From assembly GCF_013402915.1 (NCBI RefSeq), contig NC_050719.1, positions 1,054,001 to 1,118,000 on the forward strand: 64,000 nt of DNA, read 5' to 3'. The notes beneath the pieces are model-generated. The model worked only from the letters and a program-made list of their open reading frames with translations. It did no database searches and had not been told where the DNA came from. The stretch comes from Zygotorulaspora mrakii. Taxonomy: Eukaryota; Ascomycota; Saccharomycetes; Saccharomycetales; Saccharomycetaceae. Every line of letters begins with the position of its first letter. The first letter of the stretch is position 1. Positions 30,957 through 39,813 of this stretch are shown here, one piece after another. The position numbers were made by a program, and so were the translations under genes.

Positions 30957-33900
30957 TCACATTGTTTCCCATCCACCCAGATCGGAATTTCCATCGGTCA
31001 ATCTGAGGACAATGTGGGGAATCATGTTATCCAACATGACTCCGTTGCACAAATGTTCATACCGTTTTTCATCCAGGAATACTGGTGTATTATACTTGAA
31101 GTCTACATCTGGCTCTCCGTGCTTATCTAGATAGGGAGCAGAGTAAAATGTTCCTCTTTCGCCATATGACAAATAAATCGAATTGCTTCGAATCATCAAG
31201 AACATACCGTAAGTTGAAGATATGCTGCATTCGTTCCTCACATGATTCGTGCACACTCCTAGAGCATAACCGTGTAGGGAAACGGACTTTCGCAAATTAC
31301 ATTGTTTACCGCAAAACAAACAGAAGGCAATATCATCTTTCAATACTTTGTGCATGAGATTATCTTTTTCGGAGAGAAAGAAGTGCGATAAAGAGTGCGG
31401 TAACTTGACCAGCTGAACAGGCAGAGGAGAGCTAAATTTCATTGCTTTCAGTCTGGGACAAATTCTACTCATAGGCGGAACCGCAGGGAATCCCATTGTG
31501 GCCTCAAAAGCCTTAAGAGATTGTTCCACGTCAAATTCTTGCAGTATCTCTGACAATCTGGGTAATTTTAGATACAACAGCAAAATATCAATAGAGCTGG
31601 GGGATTTAATGAAAGGTTCAAGTTCCGTTCCAACGGCATATTGGGCATAGAACATTATGGAAAACCTTCTTAAGAATATTCCTAGAGAGTTTGTCAATAA
31701 GCCGTGAATTTGAAAGCGCAGATGGCATATACCATTCATGTATGATTCTACTTCTGGGCTGAAAAAGCTCACTACTCTAGTAAACATTTTCACTATTAGA
31801 TCAACTTCAACCTCTAATCTTGTGGTATCATAGGGAAAATCGCTTATTGGTTGTTTTACCATTTTCCAGACTTCAGGGCAATCATTATAAAATTCAACTT
31901 GAAGCATTTCTTTCGCTAAAATTAACATATCCTGTATGATTCTTCCTTTCACTGCATTCTTAACCTTGCTCAAATTTGATAGACCAGCTACACAGTTGGA
32001 AGATCCAGATTCGCATTGATTGACAGATTTAATTGCTTGGTTTGCAACCAATAAAAAATCTGTGTCAATTCTCCTGAGCAAAAATTGCTGCCAGGAATAT
32101 TCAAATCTCATTGACATATTATCTTGACGAATATGATGGTGCAAAAACAAAATTAACTCATTCAATAGTCGAAGAGTCAATAATCTAGGGCTCGAGATTA
32201 CTTCCGCAAAAGAGCCCGATCCTGTCCTCGTCGCCAACTCTGTATTGCTAATCGTATTCACGAACAATGTATCCAATGCATTAAAATGATCTTTATTCTT
32301 TTCGGATTTTTCCTTAACCAGATCCTGAAATATTCGAGCTGCTTTTATGCTTGCCGAAAGCAGTAGAGACCGAGTGTCCTCTGAGATGCAACTGGCTTCG
32401 GCCTTAAAAAAATCACTGGCTGATCTGGAAATTCCTTTAGTCAACTGTGGTAAAAATGAGTTACACAAACCATTGCATAAGGGGCAATACATGAGTCCAA
32501 ACCCATATGCTACGGGAACATTTTTTGTTGTTTGGTTGTGAGCTGCCCTTATTGTTTTCATATGATTTCCTAAACATGATATATGAGCACCGTGGCCACA
32601 TGTTCTTAAAACGGCCCCCTCCCGAGTGGAGTCTACACGAGATTCGACACATGAAAATTTCATTCTTTCCATTTCTTCATCACACAGATTGGAGTTCTCT
32701 GCTGCCTGGCTAAACAGTTTTATGTGACTCAACTTGTTATCAAAGTTTATTCCATGATCGCATATATTGTTTTCTTGATAGGAAAAGAAGATGAAAGCAT
32801 CCTCTTCATGTGTCATTTTACAAAAAACGCATGTTTCTCCCGGAAACTCCCAACCCAACGTCTTTGACGTCTCCAAGGACTCAGGAGATGATTCTCTCAT
32901 GTACTCCTTTTCAATTGCAAGACTATTATTCTCGATAAACTGTAGCTGTTGCTTAGCCAATTCTCGTAGCATCTTTTCTTTTCTCGATCTTGCAAGTCTC
33001 TTCTTTTTTTCAAATTTACCATCCTTGGTTGCCTTCATTTCGCTAGAAGACCACAGAATTGTCTCATTGAAAGATTCAGTTTGTTCCTGAAGATAACTTT
33101 TGATATCTACGTGTGCCGCAGTCTTTGCCAAATACCTAAACACTTCTCTAATTTTACCATGCACTTGAGTAAAACACTCTTTCAGAAGTAGTCCATACAG
33201 AATTGAACCAATGCTATTGTAGTAGTAGAATTCAGTATCCACAGATGCAAATTCATGCCAAAATATTTTCATAAAATCATTAAGATTATTGACAACACAT
33301 TGGTGAATTAAGTGTACTACTACTGGCAAAAGGCTATCATGATTGAACTTGTTAATTAACTCTAGAGTGCTTTTCAAAAACAATCCAAATGTATCCACCG
33401 AGGAGATAGCATACAACCTGGAGTAAGGTGTTTGCTTCAGAAGACCTATAACGTCTTTAGCCGGAACAAAGGTATCATCGTAGTTTATGTGCTTTTTAGA
33501 TGCCATTGAAACTCTAATTTTCTTCTCAACTTCGTATCTTTTGCTCGAGGATAATGCAACATAGTACGGTTCGATATCTGCAATGTACTGCTTTTTCAAA
33601 GAGTACTGTCCGTGATCAGTCAATCCAGATGGAGGGGTAAAATTTGTGAATTTTTCCAAATAAAGATCAAATGCAGCATGTTTAGTGATATGTTCTGGTA
33701 TGCATTCCATGATTTGTGAGTAAGTGCAACTTCTAAAGCACAGAGCATGGACAATTTCTGCCTTCAACGTTTTTTCAAACCCATCAACGCTAGATACAAG
33801 AGTTAGCGATTTTATTTCCGTCAGAAGTTGAACAAGAAGTAGTATGCATTCATAAACAATTGACACCGTAGTTTCACGTTGTGGATAATCTCCCACCGGA

Positions 33901-36572
33901 ACTCCGTTTGACCAATGTTTCAAACCCCATCGAGCAATATATGTTACCATGAATTCGTCAGGATCCGCATGTGACATGCTAAATTGAACATTAAAAAGAT
34001 CACTCATATATGTAAATTCTCTCATACTGTATTTTGTATACATTCTTGCTTGATGAGTGATTGGAGATCCATTTCTGACCCAAAATCCAACATTAATTTG
34101 CCCCAGAAGAACTAAAGTTGATAAGGCTGATTCGCACACGAATAGGGAGTCTTGTTTATCTTGGAAAATCTCATTAAAATCCAGATAATTCACCATATCA
34201 TGCGGCGCAGGAGCGTATCTTCCACATTGACTCCATTGGAGAACAAACTTGAACAAATATGACATTGGATTGAAAAAATTCTGTGTATCGACGCCAACTT
34301 GAAAATTTATTATATTTGCGACATGACCGCAGATTTTTTCTTTGATAATTGGAAGTAAAGCGGGCTTATCTTCATTTGATGCAAAGCTTGACCATAAAAA
34401 AGTTGATGATACGGACTTTCTGAATTGTGCTAACAGTTGCAGCTCTTTTTTCATGGTCATTTTTATTAATTTGACTACAATGTCTTTACGAGTTTCTTTG
34501 TCATCAATTATCGAGATGCTTCTGATAAAACCATCGACCATGACCAGTACTGAGGAAAAGTAGAAATAATAAGATGAGAAATCGAAACTTTCGAATTCAA
34601 CGTGCTCCGCAGTTTCACGTTTCAAACGTAAAATATTATTGAATGCACCGAATGACTCAACTATTAATGACAAAATATCATTATTTTGAAGTAATTCTAA
34701 AGGTATTGTATTGGTGGACATCAAAATGCAAATATCTTTGAAGCACATTATTGTTCTACGATTTCGTATTGTTTCATTGGGCAATTTACAGTCATGAGAT
34801 AGGGGTATTGGTAAATATGCTAATAGATCATCTGAAGTAAAAGCCATTAACGTGAATGCAAATTTCAAAGCCCTTTGGACAAAGCAATTTCGTATAGCCA
34901 GATTTGCAGTGTCGGGATGTTGAAAAGTATATTGAGAAAAGATACTCATTAATGAAACTTTAAAACCTGTACTATCTGATGCAACCGTGCTATAAAGAAC
35001 AGAGAGATAGATATCAAAGTATTGAGCTGCAAGGCAGTTTTTTGCATCATCTGTAATTGTAAAAAGTGAAGAAAGAACTTTCAACATTCTATATCTTGAA
35101 AATCTCGAAAGAAATTGCGTCGACTCTGCTAAAATATATTGAAATCTTGATCCATGCAACGGGTGAAACCTAGAGATGGTATTCATAACATTCGTATCTG
35201 CCAATCGCTTGTCATAATTTGACATTACATCAGTGATTTTTGGATCATTGATATTTGTAAAATTCCAAGGTTTGAACCATGGAAAAGTATCATGTTGTTC
35301 ATAAGAGACCAAAAATCCGCCTAATAGATTTAATTTCGCAACATATGGGCTCAAAAAATTTGGAGTAAATTTTGCCGATCGCAGACCTGATTGCCAAGCA
35401 TCTAACATCGATAATCGCAAAGCCTTTCTTCTTCTTAAGTCAACTGTTTCCTCAGTAGAGACAATATACAGCCATTCAACAACATCGTTAATTAATTCTC
35501 TTTTGAAAACATCCTCCATATTTCGAACATGACTATGTATGCCTTCTTGTTGCAAAATAGTTGAAATCTTTTGAATCTTGGAAATATCAGGTGATTTTGC
35601 AAGAATTACAGATGGATGACCATCCTCAAGCATTTTTGTTAAGCTTATCGCAAATTCTGCTGGCTTGTTAAATATTCTTGCTATCTTTGAAGCCAAATCC
35701 TTGCAATGAATATTGCAGTCTTCTTCATCGATCTGTACAGCCCACTTGCGATTATTTCCGATTCCATTTTCCAAATCGGTTTCCTCAGGGACACTCCCAC
35801 CTGAGTCCTCTAGTGCAATTTTAAAGAGAATATTATCATCGGGCTTCCGCACCGGTTTTTTAAAGTTCACCACGGAAAGAGGTGCTTCATTTCGATCCTT
35901 GAAATAAATTGTGACATCTATCAGATAATCGAGAATTGTATTGAACGTATTCGACATGCAGGTCTTGGTATTACTGTTCGTGACAACAGGAGCAGGAGTG
36001 GCAGAAGCAGAAGTGCCGACAGCGTCCGCTTCGCAACTCCCCGACTGTCCCGTCCCTTTGAAGATAGAAGTGTCGCCCCAGTGACAGACCCTACCCTCCG
36101 GTCGAACAACCAGTTTGGCGGTATATACGTGACCTAAATGTTCCGCCCTATCGAAGCAGTACTCGCAAATCTCATACAAGGGATTCATCGTACAAGTGAA
36201 GCAGTAATACACCGTTTCCAGGGGGTAACAGAGCCTGCCACACATGCAACCGGCTGGAACACGGTGGTCGCCGCACGTTTCCGATAATGGCGGCTGCACT
36301 TTTTCTTTCCACGACACGTCCCTCAGGATGTCTTTATACACTCCCCTGCCCCAATTTTCAGATGTGAAAACGCTTACGATCGAATCCCAGTCAATCTGCG
36401 GATTGTTCCTGCCATCCTGCGCTTGCCCCCGGTCTTGGTCTGCTTCCAAAGAAAGCCTCAGCACTTTCCAAACGATATACCTGACAACATCGTCGTATTC
36501 GTGAGGAACCAGTTTCGGCAGATGAATCAAAAAATCTCTAAGGCTGTAGATTTTGCATTGGTCAGAACTCAT
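30957..36572 (-). CDS. UBR2: Ubr2-type E3 ubiquitin ligase
   Basis: Large RING E3 with Rad6; in S. cerevisiae Ubr2 with Mub1 degrades Rpn4 and so sets proteasome levels. It has 1871 residues from the first ATG at 36572 (Ubr2 1872, Ubr1 1950). A UBR-box region near 105-185 begins GCMCGRLCY and holds CEYCFDRAEHLGH, but the CDCGD signature of N-degron binders is replaced by CHWGD. A RING-H2 region lies near 1244-1370 (CVFCKM, then CGHGAHISCLGNH and YCPLCNGLC). The C-terminal cap has CLFCGKQCNLR and ends GNSDLGGWETM. Length, divergent UBR box and orientation (it matches YLR024C relative to IZH3, and is opposite to YGR184C relative to TYS1) favour Ubr2 over Ubr1. Confidence 0.85.
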   Translation of the reverse strand: MSSDQCKIYSLRDFLIHLPKLVPHEYDDVVRYIVWKVLRLSLEADQDRGQAQDGRNNPQIDWDSIVSVFTSENWGRGVYKDILRDVSWKEKVQPPLSETCGDHRVPAGCMCGRLCYPLETVYYCFTCTMNPLYEICEYCFDRAEHLGHVYTAKLVVRPEGRVCHWGDTSIFKGTGQSGSCEADAVGTSASATPAPVVTNSNTKTCMSNTFNTILDYLIDVTIYFKDRNEAPLSVVNFKKPVRKPDDNILFKIALEDSGGSVPEETDLENGIGNNRKWAVQIDEEDCNIHCKDLASKIARIFNKPAEFAISLTKMLEDGHPSVILAKSPDISKIQKISTILQQEGIHSHVRNMEDVFKRELINDVVEWLYIVSTEETVDLRRRKALRLSMLDAWQSGLRSAKFTPNFLSPYVAKLNLLGGFLVSYEQHDTFPWFKPWNFTNINDPKITDVMSNYDKRLADTNVMNTISRFHPLHGSRFQYILAESTQFLSRFSRYRMLKVLSSLFTITDDAKNCLAAQYFDIYLSVLYSTVASDSTGFKVSLMSIFSQYTFQHPDTANLAIRNCFVQRALKFAFTLMAFTSDDLLAYLPIPLSHDCKLPNETIRNRRTIMCFKDICILMSTNTIPLELLQNNDILSLIVESFGAFNNILRLKRETAEHVEFESFDFSSYYFYFSSVLVMVDGFIRSISIIDDKETRKDIVVKLIKMTMKKELQLLAQFRKSVSSTFLWSSFASNEDKPALLPIIKEKICGHVANIINFQVGVDTQNFFNPMSYLFKFVLQWSQCGRYAPAPHDMVNYLDFNEIFQDKQDSLFVCESALSTLVLLGQINVGFWVRNGSPITHQARMYTKYSMREFTYMSDLFNVQFSMSHADPDEFMVTYIARWGLKHWSNGVPVGDYPQRETTVSIVYECILLLVQLLTEIKSLTLVSSVDGFEKTLKAEIVHALCFRSCTYSQIMECIPEHITKHAAFDLYLEKFTNFTPPSGLTDHGQYSLKKQYIADIEPYYVALSSSKRYEVEKKIRVSMASKKHINYDDTFVPAKDVIGLLKQTPYSRLYAISSVDTFGLFLKSTLELINKFNHDSLLPVVVHLIHQCVVNNLNDFMKIFWHEFASVDTEFYYYNSIGSILYGLLLKECFTQVHGKIREVFRYLAKTAAHVDIKSYLQEQTESFNETILWSSSEMKATKDGKFEKKKRLARSRKEKMLRELAKQQLQFIENNSLAIEKEYMRESSPESLETSKTLGWEFPGETCVFCKMTHEEDAFIFFSYQENNICDHGINFDNKLSHIKLFSQAAENSNLCDEEMERMKFSCVESRVDSTREGAVLRTCGHGAHISCLGNHMKTIRAAHNQTTKNVPVAYGFGLMYCPLCNGLCNSFLPQLTKGISRSASDFFKAEASCISEDTRSLLLSASIKAARIFQDLVKEKSEKNKDHFNALDTLFVNTISNTELATRTGSGSFAEVISSPRLLTLRLLNELILFLHHHIRQDNMSMRFEYSWQQFLLRRIDTDFLLVANQAIKSVNQCESGSSNCVAGLSNLSKVKNAVKGRIIQDMLILAKEMLQVEFYNDCPEVWKMVKQPISDFPYDTTRLEVEVDLIVKMFTRVVSFFSPEVESYMNGICHLRFQIHGLLTNSLGIFLRRFSIMFYAQYAVGTELEPFIKSPSSIDILLLYLKLPRLSEILQEFDVEQSLKAFEATMGFPAVPPMSRICPRLKAMKFSSPLPVQLVKLPHSLSHFFLSEKDNLMHKVLKDDIAFCLFCGKQCNLRKSVSLHGYALGVCTNHVRNECSISSTYGMFLMIRSNSIYLSYGERGTFYSAPYLDKHGEPDVDFKYNTPVFLDEKRYEHLCNGVMLDNMIPHIVLRLTDGNSDLGGWETM

Positions 36573-36974
36573 TAGTGAACCCACAGCGCGTCAGAGCTGG
36601 AGTAGCAAGCGGTTGGCGATCTTTCGCAAACTCTGAAGAACAGATCTCAAGATGTCTTGATCCCCTGAGCCCTGTCAAGCCCAGAGTGTTGGCGGGTATT
36701 CTGTCCTGCAATGTTGTTGTGCTTTCTATCGAGTCTCGGCGATGTCTGCGAGCCGCCGTCGCCACCCCGAAACGAGTCCGGACACGGTGCACCGGACACT
36801 TGCAGTTTCAGAAAATGCGTATGAAACAGGAAACTCGAAACGTGAAATGCTGAAACCACCACTGTGAAACACGCCGGCAACCAAATGCAGGGGAAGCCGA
36901 CACCTGCACCCGTACCCGCGCAACCGCCAAGTTTCCCGCTCCGCTGCCTGTGACCCGGGCACAACAGCGCTCCA

Positions 36975-37134
36975 TTACCCGGAGCGCCGTGTACCGTCTA
37001 CCTCAGCCACGGCAACAGGCTCAGCACACTCCTCCGGCGTCAGCACCGGACCAGCCTCCAGCTCGGCAAACGGGCAAGCAGCACAGATATCGATGGCGCT
37101 CCGCATCACGTGAAACCCGCGTGATATCCACGTG
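36975..37134. promoter_or_regulatory. Reb1-like site and paired CACGTG boxes upstream of UBR2
   Basis: 36975-36982 reads TTACCCGG, the consensus for Reb1. The 8-bp palindrome TCACGTGA lies at 37106-37113 and a second CACGTG at 37129-37134, 22 bp apart. CACGTG is bound by Cbf1 and related bHLH factors. These fit nucleosome-depleted promoter architecture; which flanking gene they serve is not clear. Confidence 0.55.
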
Positions 37135-37670
37135 ACTCTTTTCTTTTTCCCATCACCGTTCAGAACGACCACAGACGCAACTCCCTCGTTCAAGCTTCCT
37201 CTTTCGTCCCTAGACGATCACACAGCAGGAAAGCGATCGTGCAACTAGAAAAAAAATGGTCTGATACATCCCAAAGACCCTTTGGGTAATCGAATAACAT
37301 GTATAACCTGAATAACCTGTAGTATGTTGGCAAAAATTGACAAAAACTGACAAAAGTGATAAAAAATGATAAAAAATGATAAAAAAAAAATCATCACATA
37401 ATTTTAGTATTCCCATAATTGCAAAATGTTCTATCCCACATAATCACTTATTATTGTATCCGATGCATCTCTGCATCTATCGCTAGACCAGGCCAGTTGC
37501 GCAGTTTTATGTACTTAATGTTTCTTGAATTTCATATAAAACTTTATGGGTAACACAATTTTTGTGCACTAGTGTAGCAGCTGAAATAATAAACACACAT
37601 ATATATAGACAGATATATTTGCAGGTACTCGGTAGGAGCAGCAGTTAGTGGAGGATTTACATTACACACG

Positions 37671-37865
37671 ATGTCATTGTTCTATAACGCCCTGATGTTC
37701 AGAAATGGCAAATTCCCACTGGTCTATGTGACGTATTTAACGCTTGGCGTGACGCTGCCATTCATTTTACCTGCCCACATAACACAAAAGACGATAAATA
37801 ACACGTCGACGCTTGGAGTGAAGGGAAGAAGCAATCCAAGATGTTTATTCGCCCGACTTATCTGA
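37671..37865 (+). CDS. Possible 64-residue protein, unrecognised
   Basis: ATG at 37671 opens 64 codons: MSLFYNALMFRNGKF, then a hydrophobic stretch (about 16-35), then a polar C terminus. Upstream there is a TA-rich tract (37598-37616) and a short purine-rich leader, as in a real promoter. The first ten residues faintly recall Qcr9 (Y-x5-RN spacing), but the conserved C-terminal part of Qcr9 is absent and I do not assign it. It could be a small mitochondrial or membrane protein, or chance. Confidence 0.25.
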   Translation: MSLFYNALMFRNGKFPLVYVTYLTLGVTLPFILPAHITQKTINNTSTLGVKGRSNPRCLFARLI

Positions 37866-38085
37866 ACGGGGTGGTAGATTCGTCTATATAGATTTTGCTG
37901 GTTTTAATCTGTCGCGTGCCCTACACTGCATCCATCTGCGCCCATCTGCGCCCTCATACATTTACATATATAGAGACACCAAGTGTGTATATTTATTTAT
38001 TTATTATCTATTTCTAAAAGAAGAAAGATCTTTGTTATCGTTGTAGTTGTGCTTTCCATTGTATAGCCGCAGAGCAGAGTGAGTG

Positions 38086-38598
38086 ATGCTGGAGTGGCAG
38101 CGGGTTCGTGAGTTGATTCGAGCCGACAAGTTGGAGCAGTTGGTGAGGAGCGAGAAGGTGACTGAGGCGTATCGCAAACACAAGTTGGAGTGCGATGTGC
38201 AGCAATACGTCTTGGAGAACTTGAATTGGTCCCCCTCGGAGGTCCGGCGTTTGAATGATGAAGGCGTAAAGTTCTTTAGTGATCGTTCGCTGTACACTCT
38301 TACCCAGAATGATTACCCTTACGATTTTGAGCCCACTATTCATCATTTGATTATCTGGTCAAAAATTTACATACCTCTGTACAACGACAAAAACGAAAAA
38401 AATGACAAAGTGGAAGAGGAGCTAGATAATTTCGTTAACGAGCACATAGCGAAGTTTGCGCTTCCTGCTGATGATTACATATGGTTTATGAACACCTCGC
38501 CTTTACAAAGTATCAAGAATATCTCTCATCTGCATCTTCTTGTCAAAGTCCCCGTTGATCAAGAGAACGTCGTGGAACAGATCCTGCAAAATTTTTGA
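38086..38598 (+). CDS. DUF3605 protein, positional ortholog of YPL067C
   Basis: 170 residues from the ATG at 38086. The C-terminal two thirds match the DUF3605 family (fungal Gig1-like proteins, named from a GlcNAc-induced Candida gene): NDYPYDFEPTIHHLIIWSKI, then an acidic spacer, NEHIAKF, DYIWFMNTSPLQSIKNISHLHLL. The biochemical role is unknown. Order and orientation beside the next ORF, DER1 and BTS1 match S. cerevisiae YPL067C-YPL068C-YPL069C. The stop TGA at 38596-38598 is followed by only 18 nt before the next ATG in the same reading frame. A tall AT-rich leader with TTTA repeats precedes the gene. Confidence 0.82.
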   Translation: MLEWQRVRELIRADKLEQLVRSEKVTEAYRKHKLECDVQQYVLENLNWSPSEVRRLNDEGVKFFSDRSLYTLTQNDYPYDFEPTIHHLIIWSKIYIPLYNDKNEKNDKVEEELDNFVNEHIAKFALPADDYIWFMNTSPLQSIKNISHLHLLVKVPVDQENVVEQILQNF

Positions 38599-38616
38599 GG
38601 TCGGGAGTCGATTGCG

Positions 38617-38994
38617 ATGCCCCCATCCAGACCGAATATCGATTCCTTGAAGGAGTGTCTAGTGAGACTGGAAAAATTGCCCAAACAGCAAAACACCATT
38701 AAAGACTTGAAAAAACTTATTTATGAGTTGGAACTGGCAGAAGACCCAAAATTTGAATGCTCGTTGAAACCATCCATAGATTTTTCATCACTGATCTCGA
38801 ATAACAATATTGACATTACAAGTGTATCCACCATTATCAACAGTAAATCATCAGCAAGGAATGAAATCAAATCGATAAATAATAAAATGTCCAAACCGCT
38901 AATGACACGAGATAATTTGAGTTGGCCAAAGCCAAAAAGACCAAAAAATGATTCTGACACACAGTTTATTAACGTCCCATTATATACATCGTAA
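38617..38994 (+). CDS. Hypothetical protein at the YPL068C position
   Basis: 125 residues starting MPPSRPNIDSL, with a helical N-terminal part (LVRLEKLPKQQNTIKDLKKL), a Ser/Asn/Ile-rich middle and a short basic patch (WPKPKRPKN) near the end. I recognise no domain. Synteny points to YPL068C, an uncharacterised nuclear protein that is longer (293 residues) in S. cerevisiae, so this would be a short version. It starts 18 nt after the previous stop, in the same frame, and its own stop directly abuts the DER1 stop on the other strand. Codon use is ordinary. A separate promoter would have to lie inside the upstream gene. Confidence 0.6.
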   Translation: MPPSRPNIDSLKECLVRLEKLPKQQNTIKDLKKLIYELELAEDPKFECSLKPSIDFSSLISNNNIDITSVSTIINSKSSARNEIKSINNKMSKPLMTRDNLSWPKPKRPKNDSDTQFINVPLYTS

Positions 38995-39630
38995 CTACCT
39001 TCTTCTATAATCTAACCAAAAATCGTATGGTGTCTTGCATAAATCGACATCATAAAGCTTCATGAAAATATCGTCCAGATAATATAGAGCGTGGCCTGGC
39101 AAAAAATTCATTGCTACCTGCAGCATAGTTTTGTGATGCACAAATAACATTGTGCAGTTCATGTAGAGTGGTAATATTAATGGCGATACATTGACACCGC
39201 CAAAAAGCATTATATTCATTTCATTTCCTGTTTTACGAATTTGATAGTATACTAAATTTTCGTACAGTACAATTCCTAACGAAGAAACTGGTTGCGCTAT
39301 ACTACTCATTAGTAGTATTATTCCTAATGCTATTGTAACCATCCAACAAAATCTTCTCTTTATGGCAAATGAGTTCTCCAAAGATGCTAGATGGTTCACG
39401 CTGACAAATATGTTAAAAATTGACATCCAATTGAATTCTCCATGGTCAAAAAGTGAATAAATTATTCTATCATATTGCCCCTTTTTAAATGCTAGTTCAA
39501 ATGTGTACCATTTCTTCGTTGGATCAATCGCATTTGTACTTGTCAATATAGAAAGGCCAACACAACCAATCGCCCATATTTTCGTTACTGGAGGAATGCC
39601 AGCTACAATGTCTAATAATGCGGCATCCAT
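38995..39630 (-). CDS. DER1: Der1, derlin of ER-associated degradation
   Basis: Rhomboid-like pseudoprotease of the Hrd1 ERAD complex, which moves misfolded lumenal proteins out of the ER. It has 211 residues, the same as S. cerevisiae. The protein has several hydrophobic helices and the conserved stretches FKKGQYDRIIYSLFDHGEFNW, NIFVSVNHLASLENSF and NFLPGHALYYLDD. As expected for derlins there is no rhomboid Ser-His dyad. The C terminus is short and basic (DYRRR). The stop codon abuts that of the YPL068C-like ORF with no gap. Divergent from BTS1 with a 183-bp shared promoter. Confidence 0.96.
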   Translation of the reverse strand: MDAALLDIVAGIPPVTKIWAIGCVGLSILTSTNAIDPTKKWYTFELAFKKGQYDRIIYSLFDHGEFNWMSIFNIFVSVNHLASLENSFAIKRRFCWMVTIALGIILLMSSIAQPVSSLGIVLYENLVYYQIRKTGNEMNIMLFGGVNVSPLILPLYMNCTMLFVHHKTMLQVAMNFLPGHALYYLDDIFMKLYDVDLCKTPYDFWLDYRRR

Positions 39631-39813
39631 ACCAATGATTCAATTTCTATGTGATCCTCTTGATTATGAACTTGTTTTCCTATCAGTATTATATTTTTCA
39701 CTCTTCGTTTAGCCTTTGAAGGAATATAAAGTTAAATGATATCACAAAACGAAAATGGAATACTCACTTTGTAACACAGCGTGTCAGATGAATATACACC
39801 CATAAAAACTCCG

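Larger units (their letters stand above)
36573..38085. other. Divergent intergenic region upstream of UBR2
   Basis: 1.5 kb with two halves. 36573-37200 is GC-rich and carries CCGGACA at 36778-36784 and 36792-36798, a Reb1 site and two CACGTG boxes. 37210-37640 is AT-rich, with repeated ATAACCTG (about 37300-37320) and a decaying run of TGATAAAAAA/TGACAAAA units (37335-37393). From 37600 on there is a 64-codon ORF (separate entry) and a TTTA repeat (37988-38010). No tRNA, LTR or centromere elements were found. Confidence 0.6.

Noticed and set aside
30957..36572. Calling the large RING E3 UBR1 because TYS1 neighbours UBR1 in S. cerevisiae
   Set aside because: Orientation relative to TYS1 is opposite to that in YGR184C-185C. 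Length matches Ubr2 and the UBR box lacks the CDCGD motif.
37105..37134. CDEI-like ATCACGTG, considered as a centromere
   Set aside because: No adjacent 80-160 bp AT-rich CDEII and no CCGAA-containing CDEIII follow in either direction.
37671..37865. Identification of the small ORF as QCR9
   Set aside because: Only a short N-terminal spacing resemblance; the conserved aspartate and tryptophan-containing C-terminal half is missing in all frames, and no intron signals rescue it.
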